This document shows positions 20,616 to 32,927 of a DNA stretch of 43,981 nucleotides, piece by piece. This stretch comes from Alectoria sarmentosa. Its lineage: Eukaryota; Ascomycota; Lecanoromycetes; Lecanorales; Parmeliaceae. Each line of letters begins with the position of its first letter. The first letter of the stretch is position 1. The notes under the pieces are model-generated. The model made no database searches. It worked only from the letters and a program-made list of their open reading frames with translations, and was not told where the DNA came from. The stretch lies in assembly GCA_009733775.1 (NCBI GenBank), contig WOGZ01000280.1, positions 1-43,981 on the forward strand, read 5' to 3'. Made by a program: the position numbers and the translations under genes.

Positions 20616-21386
20616 GGTGAGACTGGCTTTGAGTAGTAGATGTTGCTTATGTAGCTTTGGGATGCGGTGTTGGATTGGACCATCGGTGAGATAGCAGCGT
20701 CGAAGCTTCAATGTAGAGGAGAAGCAAGAGTAAGCACTTCCATTTCAAATCAGCATGAGGAATGCTTTAAGCGAGAATGAAGTAGCCTCTTATATAGGCG
20801 AATGATGGATTCGGGGGTAGGGGTTAAGACGCTTAAAGCCGAATGTTCTGCGATGCTTCACATTCGTCTGTCAGGATCGCGGAGGTACACGGGAAGATGA
20901 AGAGTCAATGAGTCTAGTAGAAAGCGGAGCCCCAAAAGTGGCAAGTGTATACAATTCGCTAGAACCACTGTACATCAAGCTGTATTCTTGAGGGGGCATT
21001 TCTCCTAATTCTTCATGCAGCTCCTTACATAGGCTTCTGTCTACTGCGCTGGAGGTCTTCAAGACTTAGCGTAGAATCATTCTTTCAGGTTTGAGAGCAA
21101 ACCTTAGCATAAAATATCACACTGGTGGACTGCCAGAGCAATTCTGCCAACACGAAGGATTTGCAATCAGCAGAGGGTTTAGGTGACAAAAGGCAGAGAG
21201 CCTATCAAGACCTGGAGACTCGAACAATAAAGAATCACTTCATAAATTAGACGGGCAAGAGGCCAGGAGCAAGAGTATACGGGGAAGAGAAAAGACTTCC
21301 TGTCAAGTCTTACAGGAGAGCTTTCGGCGCTAACGACATTTTTAAAACAAGCTCGAACAAGCTAGCCTCTTCATCACAAGGCTGAA
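20616..21386. other. Intergenic; SDR promoter region
   Basis: The first 150 bases on the minus strand upstream of 20615 probably hold the SDR promoter and leader. The rest contains only short open frames without coding character. No repeats or RNA genes were seen. Confidence 0.4.
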
Positions 21387-22075
21387 TTAGCGCAGTCGAC
21401 CATTAAATTCTCGCTTTCTCACCAAAACTCCGTTGGTTGACGATGTGACAGGAGTACCCACTCCCTCGATCGGGTAGGCACAGGAATGTTCTCGCAAGAG
21501 CCACTTGATAAATGAATCCGGAGCAACCAACCGACCATCATTTGTTTGAAGGACTACGATGTCCTCTGACTCTCGGCGTAATTGCAAGTCTTCCTTCTCT
21601 AAAGGGATGGTTCATACGTTCTCTCAATGCAATATCCTCCAATGCGTGAATTTTGAAATTGGCAGGACCCTCTAGAGCACCCAAGGTCGAATGTTAGCGG
21701 AAGGGGAGGTGATGGTTGTGCATAGCGCGACTGGATGAGGCTGAGAGGGAAGCTTTGCCTCTCGATGCCATAATCCTCTGAGATTCGGTTTCCAAGAAGA
21801 TCTCCGTGCAGGACCTCAGTTATCATGGTTCTGGCTAAGATAGTTACTTGGTGAACCTACCACGTGGTTTTCCGATGAGCTTGGAAGGCTCGTGTGCCTC
21901 GTACACTTTGAGATCCGACAGAAACCCTGGAGCCTTATGCGCTTCTAGTGACAAAGTCCAAGAACGTCATCTGGTCCGCTTCTAGCGCTTCGAAAAGCCC
22001 ACAAATCTTCAAACACGGCCAGCGGGCGGCAATCGCAAACACCAGATCTGATGCATGAACGAGCAGATGATACAC
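21387..22075 (-). pseudogene. Probable decayed gene (F-box/LRR-like)
   Basis: The minus strand holds four protein-like segments in different frames. The first is DLVFAIAARWPCLKICGLFE near 22020, continuing to FLDFVTRS. The second is PGFLSDLKVYEAHEPSKLIG near 21920, which requires a frame change. The third is MITEVLHGDLLGNRISEDYG near 21800. The fourth is a C-terminal segment, DIVVLQTNDGRLVAPDSF, ending at 21387. A possible intron (gtaggttcacc..tcttag, about 21835-21861) separates the second and third segments. The FLxFVTR and WPCLK patterns recall the Leu-rich region of fungal F-box proteins such as the intact gene at 2653-4241, but this is a weak similarity. Frame changes mean it cannot make a full product. 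Confidence 0.35.
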
Positions 22076-22476
22076 CCCACGATAACTTCCCGTTTAGAGG
22101 CTGAGCAACCCTAGACAAGTATTATTGCCCATGGGAATTGTTTTTCCTGGGTATTCACCGGTCCGCGCTGCACACGACGAGATTGTCTTGGGCTCTCTGC
22201 CGTGTCGTTGTTTTGGCAATGACAAAAGCGGCGCTCCGTATGAGGCCTATCAGTCAATTGGGAGGAGTACACACATTGCTGTCTCGTAGTTACGCGTCAT
22301 GCATTTCGGGCCCATATATTTCGTTGGGTCCCCTCCTACGACTTCCCCGTCATTCTTTTCCATTCGATTAATTTTCTCGTCCTATCGTCTAGATACCCTC
22401 TGTCATTCTTCTTTGATTTCAGTTCCGAGAAGCGCGCTATCCGTCATTCTTTCGGTGCAACCCATTTCTTTTGGAG
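22076..22476. promoter_or_regulatory. Probable promoter/leader of the GH30 gene
   Basis: GC-normal sequence upstream of the GH30 start without a supported gene. The last 150 bases are CT-rich on the plus strand (ttttctcgtcctatcgtc, tcattcttctttgatttc), as is usual before fungal start codons. No specific factor-binding site is claimed. Confidence 0.35.
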
Positions 22477-24475
22477 ATGAACGCCATTTTCTACCTCTTT
22501 CTAGCAGCAATTCGGGCTGTCAATACTCAGACTACTCTCCCAGTAGCCAACGGCCTTCCTTCACCCCCAGCGAGTGTGGTACTGTTTGCACCACAGCCCC
22601 TTGGGAACGCCGCACTATGGCAACAAGCGATTACGTTAGATGCTGCAGATAACATCACTGGCAATCACGTCAACCAATATTTCTATTCGTCGGTTGCATG
22701 GTGGCAGTCTCTCGAGAACAGCAGTAACAGCTATCTTTCGGGATCACTGGGCTCCACTGATGCTGGACCGTACATGTCTCAACTCTTACAAGCCATACGG
22801 AATTACCCAACGCGCTACGATCAGGCGCAGGCTTCAGATCCAAACCAAATCCCTGGTAAGCGAGGCCAGGATGAAGCTGGAATTCGATGGTCTATTAATG
22901 TATGTCGCAGTCGTAATCACACAAGCTCCTGAACAAACAATCAAGTCTTTCGGTGCATCAGGCGCATGGTGGCCTAACGATCTCTTCTTCTTTCCCTCCG
23001 AGCAGCAGCAAAACCTATCACAGCTACTCTTCTCAAAGGAATGGCTCTATCTTAGTGGCTATCGCTATAACATGGGTGCCACTGGAGATCACGACAATGT
23101 CACTGTAAAGACGGGCGGCGTACCCGTAAGCCGAGGAGTCGAATCATTCATGAACACTGATGGTACCTATGACTGGACACGCGATGGCCCAGGCATGTAT
23201 TATTTGCGAGCGGCCGAAGCCGCAAACGTATCATCAATCACCTTCTTCGTCAACGCGGCGCCATCTGGACTGAACGCAACCACCGCGTTCTTGGCACCCT
23301 GTGGTGGGACTTTAGAGGCGACAGAAATTCCAGCCTTCGTCAAATACATCGAGATGGTCCTGGTATACTGGGCTGATCAAGGCATCACAATTGACTACAT
23401 CTCACCCATGAACGAGCCTGATGACTCGTTCTCCAGCTGCGGACAAGAAGGTATGGCCGTGCCTCAGAGCATCCGCACTGCTGTGTTCCAACGAATTCGA
23501 GCCGCTTTGACAGCTTCGAACTCAACTGGGGCAAAAACCGTAAAAATAATGGGCGACGAGACGAGTCAGATTGCCAGTCAAGCGCTTATGCATTATGCTA
23601 ACTGGCTGCCGGAGACTCTTACAGGCCAATACATCGATGCTGTCGCGGTGCATATGTACGATTGGCCTGATGATGCGACGCTCTTGAACTATGGTCAGCT
23701 TGTTAGAAATTCCTCATTGGGAGGCTCTCCGCCACCAGTCAAAATGACAGAGATATCATCCTTTCAATCTGCTTCCGGTATGCGCAGCGAATGGGGCTGG
23801 ACTGGTCCCAGCATCATGAGCGCGCAATACGATCCAACCATGTCAAGTGCTCTCGACATGGCGCGGATGATTTGGCAATGGCTTACACTTGTCAACGCCG
23901 AGTCGTTCGATTGGTGGACGGCAGTTAGTACGATGATCCCATGCTCCCCAAGCACCAATGCTAGCTGCGCTACCACCATCAATAATGGAAACGGTTGGAA
24001 CGACGCTCTCATATACATCGACCCCAACTACCAAACTACCAAAGACTACAATTTTTATCTGACCAAACGCTTCTGGGTCTTCCGCCACTTTACCAGACTT
24101 CATCGCCCAGGCTCCGTGCGCTACGATATCTCCAACGAGGTGCTGCCATACGGGACCGTAGCGGTAGCATCGCTGGGTACGAACAACGTGTGGCAAGCGA
24201 CTTTCATTAATCGCAATAGCACCGCTCAAATTGTCATTTTGAATTTGCCCGGAATTGGAGGTAGGATTCAACGATTGATAGTAACAACTGATGATGTAGA
24301 CTGGGGCAATGTGGAATGGCCACAAGTAGCCTCGAACAACGACATCTCGTTAACTTTGCCGGGGCGAGGAGTGTTGACTGTGCAATTTAGTGTCTCGGGA
24401 CCTTTGGCTGGGAGGCACGCTGTGACTGATGGCGGACAAAGTGGAGGACCGTCAACGAATACAGCCGGGACTTAA
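22477..24475 (+). CDS. Secreted glycoside hydrolase family 30 enzyme
   Basis: The exons are 22477-22855 and 22911-24475. The intron is 55 nt (GTAAGC..GCAG, phase 1) and splicing joins DPNQIP to VVITQAPEQTIKSFGASGAW. The product is 647 aa. It starts with a likely signal peptide (MNAIFYLFLAAIRAVNTQ). Clan GH-A, family 30 features are the FGASGAWW strand, the acid/base Glu in ISPMNEPDDSF, the HMYDWPDD segment, the nucleophile Glu in VKMTEISSF, and the FDWWTAVST strand. A C-terminal beta-rich domain follows. Fungal GH30 enzymes cut beta-1,6-glucan, beta-1,6-galactan or xylan; the MNEPDDS pattern suggests the endo-beta-1,6-galactanase-like group, which is inference. Many N-glycosylation sites (NSS, NAT, NVS) fit secretion. 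About 110 residues between signal peptide and catalytic domain are unusual and may be an extra module or mis-spliced sequence. Confidence 0.85.
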
Positions 24476-25850
24476 GAGGCAGAAAGGGCGAACCAAGGCT
24501 GTTGCAAGAGAATCTCAAGCGAGACCAGCAGGAATGACAGTGTCTATATTCTCGTTAAACATTTAAAGGTGGTCGCAGGCCAAAATTCATTGTTTTTTCC
24601 TCGGGTCGTATTTCCCCGACAATCTTTTAATACAGGCTTTGTTTCAGCTGACCACCGTTTGATACCTATTGTAGCAACCATCAACGATATCGTGATTCGA
24701 AGTTCAGCAAGACCAAAACCGGTAAGGGAATCTACACCAAAAGTCCTGGATAGCGCTCGGAAATCATTAGTCGAACAGTTGGAAGAGAATCTCTGGTCGA
24801 AGAGTAGTCAAGAGAGAATCCAAAGGCGTATAGTGCTGAGACTCAATGAGCTTTAGTTCCCAAAAGATAGTAGTCAGCAGCTCTCGATAGCTGGATATAG
24901 GCTCAGGCCCTGAACAGGCCTGTGTCATACCACAGCGCCAAGAAACTCTCATACCTGCCCGGCCTAAATCTATGTCTTAGTAAATAGATATATTGAGGCG
25001 AAATTAGGCAGGACAAATGACTGTTGTGGCTTCGAAAGAAAGAGTTGTTTTGCATGAACAGTACATCGCTGGCATCTGTTGAGTGAATATTGCTTGCGGC
25101 TGGCAAATGTCTCCATGTGCCACCTCTCGTGGTCTTCTGTACCATTATGGGACCCATTGATCTGTAAATCCCTTGTGGGGTTTGCACTCGGTCTGTAGGT
25201 CTTGTTTGGTATTGGCAGTATAGTCAAAACATTTGAGGGCGGTCACGTGTGAGATGTGATCTGGCCTCTAGGTGGTTCGGAGCTTTGAAAAATGTAGTGA
25301 TTGTGTTGTTTTTGTTTTACAAGAAGCGTTACGGGGGTTGCTGTCGGGTGCGGTAGAGGGCCAGGCGACACCAAGGGACTTTGATCACCCGTCCGATCAG
25401 ATCATCGCTTAGAGTATTTACAATTGAGGCGGAGTATTGGAAAATCGAGCGAGCTTTTAAGAAAGGAATTCCTTGAGCTTCAACTTACAAAGGTTCTTTC
25501 TTATTGGGTATTAGCACCAAAGTGCCGAAAGATCAATCGGAAAATTCTGCTCTCCACTTCCTCAAATTGACCTGTGTGGCTGAAAAGCCCAAACGAAGAA
25601 GAAATGGTACTTAATGGAGCACTCAGAGTGGGTGAAAGAAGATGTAGATTTTCTAGAAAGCCTGCTGCACCTATGGATCCCACCGAGGTCAAGATGCTAT
25701 GCTGCATATGGCTACTGCTAAAGGCTTCTGAATCGTAGCTTACTTTGCCTTGCTAATTGAAGACCTCGGCAAGCCGGCACAATGTCGGTTCGAGAATCAG
25801 CTAAGTCTTTATAGAACTAACGTAGGAAGACAAATAAAAGAAAATTTCAT
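24476..25850. other. Intergenic, nothing recognised
   Basis: This lies between the GH30 gene and the central AT block. Open frames at 24569-24856 (+), 24903-25227 (-) and 25501-25707 (-) are short and show no family features. The composition is normal until about 25840, where the AT block starts abruptly. Confidence 0.4.
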
Positions 25851-27975
25851 GGTCAAATAGCACTTTAGAAATTAAAATAAATTTAATCGAAAAATGATAT
25901 CATAATTTAAAAGACTTTAATTTCGTATTTCGAGTGTTTTAAATTAAAAAAAAAGTATTTATTAATTAAATTATCGAATTATTTAATAAATAAAATATTA
26001 TAACGTTATAAAATAATATTATATATAAAATATCGTTTTAAATAACGATTTTTAAACGTAAATCGTAATTAAGTCATAAAATACGAATCTTAATTATCGC
26101 TTATTAAAGTTATTTATTTAAGAAATTCGTAAAGCAAAATAGTTTTTTTAATAATATAATTTTTCTTTAATAATAATTTAAATAAATTTTAAATAATAAA
26201 ATGTTAAAAAATAATAAAAAGTAATTAAATATAAATTATTTATAATATTTTATATTTTTATAATAAATATATTTTATTTTTTAAATTTTTTTTCAATTAA
26301 TTATAATATATTATCAAAATATAAATTAAAACTTAAAAATTAAATTTATAATATTTAAAAATAAATAAAAACGAAACGAACTTGAGATTTAACTTCGATT
26401 AAACTTTTTTTTTTTTTTTTTTTTTTTCTTCGAATTAAGCTTTTAAATTTATTAATATAATTAATAATTTAAATATATTAAAATTATAAATATATTAAAT
26501 TTTTAAATTTATTTATAATATAAAAAATGTTTTTTTATTTTAATTTTAAAACTTTTTTTTTTAATTTTTTTATTTAAATTTTTTTAAATTTTTTTTTTCT
26601 TTATTAAAATTTCGTTTTTTTCTCGAATCGAAATTTTAAATTTAATTGTTTATTAAATTTATAAATTTTATATTAATTTAAAACGAATTATAATTTTTTT
26701 TTTTTTATTTTTTTTATTTTTTTTTTTTTTTTCGAATTCGAATTTTACTTTTTACGATTTACGATTATTAAGTAAAAAATTTACGTTTTTTATTAATATT
26801 ATTATTATATTATTTACGAATTTTATATAAAATTGCGCTTTTTTAAAATTATATAAAAAATGAATTTAATTTTTTATAATCGATTTCTCGCAACTTTTAA
26901 AGTTTTTTAATTTATATTTATATAATAATTATTATAAAATGAATTTACGCGATTTTAACAATATAATAATCTCGTAAATACGATAGAAAACTATAATGTT
27001 ATTTAAAAAAGAAAATAATTCGAGAAATAAGTGTAAAAATTTCTCGAAAGTTAATTTATCGTTTCGAATAATAACATATTTAAATTAAATATATATTAAT
27101 ATATATATATTCGAATTTTATAATTTTTACATTATTAAAAAAGATATATTAAGTTATATAATTCACGAAATTAAAAAGAAATTATATATTAAAGAAAATA
27201 AAGAATATAAAATATAAGATTTTTATATTTAAATTTTTAATAAAAATATTCGAAAGACTTAAACGTCGTTACTCGAACGCTATTCGAAATAAAAAAATTA
27301 TTTAATTTTTTAATTAATTATATATATAAATTTAAAATATTTTAATTTAATTTTATATTAAATTTTTATATATATTAATTATAATAAAAATTTGTGCGAT
27401 TTTAAAAATATAATAATTTTATAAATATAATAAAAAATTAAAATAATATTTAAAAAAGAAAATAATTTATTAAATAAGCGTAAAGATTTTTCGAAAGTTT
27501 CGTTATTAATTTAATTTAATATATTTAAAATAATTATTAATTTATAAATATATATTTAAATTTTATAATTTTTTTATTATTAAAAAACGTAAATCGAGTT
27601 ATATAATTAACGAAATTACAAATTTTTTTTTTAAAAAAAAATAAAAAATAAAAAATGTAAGATTTTTTATATAAATTTTTAATAAAAGCGCTTAAAAAAT
27701 TTAAAGTCGCTATTCGAATATTAATTGAAAAGTGTAATAATTTCGAATTTATAATTAATTATATATAAAAATTTAAGATTTTTTTAATTTAATTTAATTT
27801 AATTTTATATATATATATTAATATTATTAGCGTTTTAAATTATATAATTTTTTAATATTATAATTTTTTTTATATATAAAATATTATTTTAAATTAAAAT
27901 TAAATAAATTATTTAATTAAAAGATAATATTTTATTCGTTTAATAATTCGATATTTTTAATATATTTCGTTTTTT
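25851..27975. repeat. RIP-degraded AT-rich block left of the LTR element
   Basis: Nearly all A/T, with C retained mainly in CG and almost no CA or TG. Long T runs occur at about 26405-26427 and 26690-26732. No open frame survives. The right half, from 26872, is a copy of the repeat at the left edge of the window. The class of the rest is not identifiable. Confidence 0.8.
26872..27830 (+). repeat. Second copy of the left-edge repeat, as a 447-bp tandem duplication
   Basis: The start at 26872 matches position 1 of the window over about 300 bases. Two direct units follow with a period of about 447 bp, for example gcgatttta at 26949 and 27396, and caatataataa/aaatataataa just after. Each unit has a leader with aaaataatt..aaagatttctcgaaag and a tail with attattaaaaa..gagttatataatt. 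At 1-780 the arrangement is one leader and two tails, here it is leader-tail twice, so the two loci were rearranged differently. Confidence 0.65.
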
Positions 27976-28275
27976 TATTATAAACGAAAGTTTAAATAAT
28001 ATAATATTTAAAATAATATTTAAAAATTAAAAATTAAATATATTATATAAAACGAACGTATATATATAAAATAAAAGATACTTTTTCGCTTAAATATTTT
28101 TCGTAAATTAAGCGTTAAATTAAATACGATTAACGTAATATTTAATTAAATAAAAGAAAACGAACTTAATTATTTTAAATTAAAATTAAAATAATTCAAG
28201 TGAAATTAATATTCGAATAATTAAAATAAATACAATTTTTTTTTTTTTATAAAAACGTATTTTCGAATTATAATA
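27976..28275. repeat. Left LTR of the retroelement (300 bp)
   Basis: It aligns along its length with 32928-33077 plus 33343-33501. Shared words include ataatatttaaaataata, aagcgttaaatt, tacgattaacg, tattcgaataatt and ataaaaacgtattttcga. The differences are nearly all C/T or G/A, as RIP produces. Confidence 0.75.
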
Positions 28276-31200
28276 ATATTTTTTTTTAAAATTTAAAGTT
28301 TTATAAAAATTAAATTCGAATAAAAAAAATAAAACTTTTAACTTTTATTTTAATACGAATTTTAAAGTTTTTATAAATGAAATTTAAATCGAGTTAATAT
28401 AAAACGTAAATAAAATAAATAAAAATTCGAAAAATATATTAAAAGTAATTTTTTATATTTATTAAATATATATTAAAATATTATTAATATATAATTAATA
28501 AATATATATAAAAATTTATATAATTAATAAAAAAAATTCGAATTATATATAATCGATTATAAAATTAATAAAAATCGTTTTATAATAATTTTTTTAATAA
28601 TAATAATATTTAAAATATATATTTAAAGTCGATTTATAAAATTTTCGAACTTTTTTAAAATACGAATTAAATATCTTTTAAATAATTATTAAAGTTTTTA
28701 TTAATATCGAATTGCGAATCGTTAAATTTTTTTTTAAATAATTTTTATATTATAAAAATTTTAATTATAAATTTTTTAAAATAAAATACGTTTAAAATAT
28801 TAATAATAATGCGCATATATTTAAAAAACTTAAATTTAAATAATTTATTATAATTAATTAATTTAGTTTTATAATAAAGTTATTCGCGAACGATTTAAAA
28901 ATATATAATTACGTTTATTTTACAATTTTCGTATAAATTAATATTTAAAATAATAAAAAATACGAATAAAAATAACATTTATTTAAAAAAAAATTATTTA
29001 TAACGAAGCGTAAAAAATTAATATAAAAAATATTATAATAATTTTAATTAATCGAAAGTTTTAAAACGATAAATATAAAAGTTTATAATTTTTATAATTT
29101 TAAAAATATTTCGAATTTATTAAAAAACTTTTTTATATAAATTTTTACAATTATGAAATTTTTAACGTTTAATTAAACTTTATTATTTTTTTTATATTTA
29201 TACTCGAATTAATAATATTAATTAACAAATTTCGCGTATAAAATTTAAATAAAAATTATTTATATTTTAAAAACTTTATTAATTTTAAATATTTTAATTA
29301 CGAAAATTTTAATTAATAATTAATTAATTTTATATATAAACGAAATTAAATTATTATAAAATTTTAAGAATTCAAAATTTCAATACGAATTTTATTCGAA
29401 ATTAATAAAAAAGAAATTAAATTTAATAATTTTTAATACGTAATTTTTAATAACGAATTTTATAAATAATAATTATTAAATTTAATCGTTTTATAAAAAC
29501 GTAACGTAAATTTAAAAATATTATTTTAAAATAATATTAATTTATTTTATTTAATTATTAATTTTGAAATAAAAGATAATAAAAAAACGTATTTAAATAT
29601 TAACGAATTAATTTAATTTAAATTAAAAATTCGATTCGAATTAAATTTCTCGATAAAAAACAATGAAAATTCAAAACTTAAATTCTTTTTAAATTTAAAA
29701 ATAAAACGTATAAATAATTAATAAAGAGTATTTTATTTATAAAATAATTATTTTAAATAAACGATTTATTATTATAAAAATATTAATATATTATTATTTA
29801 AAATAATTTTTATTATTAAATAAAGCGATAACAAAATTTATTAAAATGTTTATTTATTTTCAATTAAAATATTTTTAAAAATTTAAATAATTTATAATAT
29901 TTACTTTAAAAAATCTTTAATCGAAAATAATTATAATAATTTTAAATAAAACGTTTAATATCGTTTAAAAAATCGAGTTATTAATAAATACGATAAATAA
30001 TTTTATATTATTTCGTTATTTCGAAATATTTTATATTAAAAAATAATAAATAAATAAAAATATATTAAAACGTAAATTATTAATATCGAAAACGAAAAAT
30101 ACTCTTTTTTGAAAATAAATGCGCTTATTTCGTTCTTTTAATTCGATAAAAAAAATCTTTAATTTACGAATATTTATTTACAAAATTTCGAAAATTTTTA
30201 AAACTTATTTTTTCGTTTTAATAAACTTATTCGAGCGTAAACTTTAAAATTATAAATTAATTAATCTTAATTTTAAATTTTAATATTTTATTATTTAACG
30301 TAATTTTTAAAAATAATTTAATTAATTTTAAAAATATCGATAAAAACGAAAAAATAAATTTAAATTTAAAAATTGTTTTTAAAAGTTTAAAAGTTTAAAT
30401 TTTTTTAAAATAATATATTATTAATATTAACGTCGATAATCTTTTTTATTTTTAAAAATAATTTTCGAAATTACGAATTAAAACGTTTACGCGTCGATTT
30501 AAGTTTTTAAATTTATAAATAAATTTGAAATTAAATTTAAAAAAATTATATATTAACGCGTTTAACGACGAAATAATAATTTTTAATTATAAAACATTTA
30601 AAAATTTTATAATCGAAAAGAATAATAATAAATTATTTGATAATTTTCAATTTTAATTATTATAATTTAAACGCGCAAATAATAATTAAAAGTTTTTTAT
30701 TATAAATATTATAATTTTAATTCGCGAAAAGCATTTTAATTAAAAAATAAAAAATAATTTAAAAATTTTAATTTTATCGTATTAAAATATAACGTTTACG
30801 ATTATATAATTTAAAATATTAATTTTTATCACGATTTACTTTTTCGAATTAAAATATAATAAAATAAACGTTAAAATAAAAACGATTTTAAAATTATTAA
30901 AAACTTTTTAATATTTTAAATATTTTATAAATTTGAAAAAGTTCGATAAAAATTAATAAAAACTTATTTTTTTTAAACGTTTTTATTTTTTTTAAGTATT
31001 AATTAATCGAATATAATAATTTTTTTTTATAATTATTTAAATATTTTAATAATAATAATTAAATTGAATAATTTAATTTTAATTATATTAAATAAACATT
31101 TTTATATATCGAAATAAAGTTTTATTTCTCGAAAACGTATTTAAATAAAACGTATATATTTAATAATTTTTTTTTTTACTTTTATTATAAATTAAAATAT

Positions 31201-32927
31201 CGTTAATATAAATAATGTAAAAGTTATTAAAATATTTATATTATATAATATTAATATAATTTTAAAAAATGAAAATAAAAACGTTATATAATTTAAAATT
31301 TATAATTAAAAACTTATAAAAATCGTATTAAATACGAAAAATAAATTTTTCATTTTTTATTTTCGATTATTTATAATTTATTAAACGTTATTATAATAAT
31401 TAAAATTATATAACTTTTTATTTAATAAATGCGCGAAATAGTTTCTTAAATTAAAAATAATAAATATTAATTTTCAATAATAATAACGTTAAAGACGCGA
31501 TAATTTATATAAAAACGAAATTTTTTATTAAATTTTCGCGAAAAGAAAACGAATAACGTTATTAAAAAAAATTTAAACGAATAAAATTTCTTAATAAAAT
31601 TATCGTCGAAATAATTTTTTAATATTTTAAATTTATTTTAAAATATATTATATATAAAATCAAAACTTGATTTTTTATTAAATATTAATAAAATTTTATA
31701 ATTGTTAAAATAATAAATAAAAAATTTATCGATTTTTTTGTAAAAAATATATTAAAAACTTATAATATTTTAAAAATATAATAATAATAAATTTAATTAA
31801 AGATTTTCAATTAAAGATTTTTTGATATCGTATATATTTTTTATAAAAAATTAAATTTAAAACTTTTTAATAAATTAAATAAAAATAACGACGTTAATTA
31901 TATAAATTTTTAAAAAGTTTAACGTTAATAAATCTTTAATACGATTATAAAAAAAAAAATTATATTTTTAAATAACAATTTTAAGAATTTTTATTTAAAA
32001 ATTTCTTAAATACTTAATTCGACGTCGTTTTACTTTATATTATAAATTTTTTTCTTCGAAAAAAATTGTTTTTTAAAAAGTAAAACGTTGAAAATAAAAA
32101 AGTTTAAAAAAGATTTAATAAAGGATTTTAAAAAACTCATCAAAATAAATTCTTTGTTTTCGAATTTTAATCGATAAATTAATATAATTTTTTAAAATTA
32201 AATTAAATCGAAACGTAATATTTTTTTATTTAATTTAATTTTATAATTATATCGAAATTTAAAAAATAATAATAAAAAATATAATTATTACGAAAGATTT
32301 AAAATACTTTAATATTAAAAATAAAATAATTATAAAATATATTATAAATTTTAATTAAATAAATTAATTCTCGAATTTTCGAAATTTTCGAAATTTTTAA
32401 AATTTTTTTTTTTTTATTAATTTACGTATAAAAATCATTTATCGCTATTTATTAATAAAAAAAACTAAACTTTATTAAAAAAAACGAATTTATATTAATT
32501 AAAAAAAAAAAAAAAAAAATTCGTTATTAAATTATTTTTTAAAAACGAAACGTTAATTACTTTTATTAAATTTAATATTATAAATATATATTTTAAAATT
32601 AATTAAATAATAATAATAAACGACTCGTTTATTTAATTTTTTAAATATAATATTAAATAATAATTTTTTAATCGAAATCGCTTAGAAATAAATTTATATA
32701 TTTATAAAATTAAATTAAAATATAAATAATAATTTCATTATTAAATTCGATAAAAAAAAATTCGCTTAATAACTTTTTTTTAAATATTTTATAATATAAA
32801 TAAAACGTTTAATTTTATTAAAATATTAATTCGCATTATTATAAAATTTCATTTTAAAAACGTAAAAAAAAGTTTTTAAAATATTAAAATATTAAAAAAT
32901 AACGATAATAAAAATAAACGTTTATAA

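Noticed and set aside
20616..20711. N-terminal extension of the SDR
   Set aside because: The 32 extra residues have no SDR similarity, and the downstream ATG is placed exactly before the Rossmann fold.
9815..24475. Biosynthetic gene cluster (SDR, methyltransferase, GH30)
   Set aside because: No backbone enzyme (polyketide synthase, peptide synthetase, terpene synthase) or transporter is present, and several members are broken.
28276..32927. Surviving gag/pol reading in the LTR element
   Set aside because: All frames are saturated with stops and composition is nearly pure A/T; no reverse transcriptase or integrase motif can be read.
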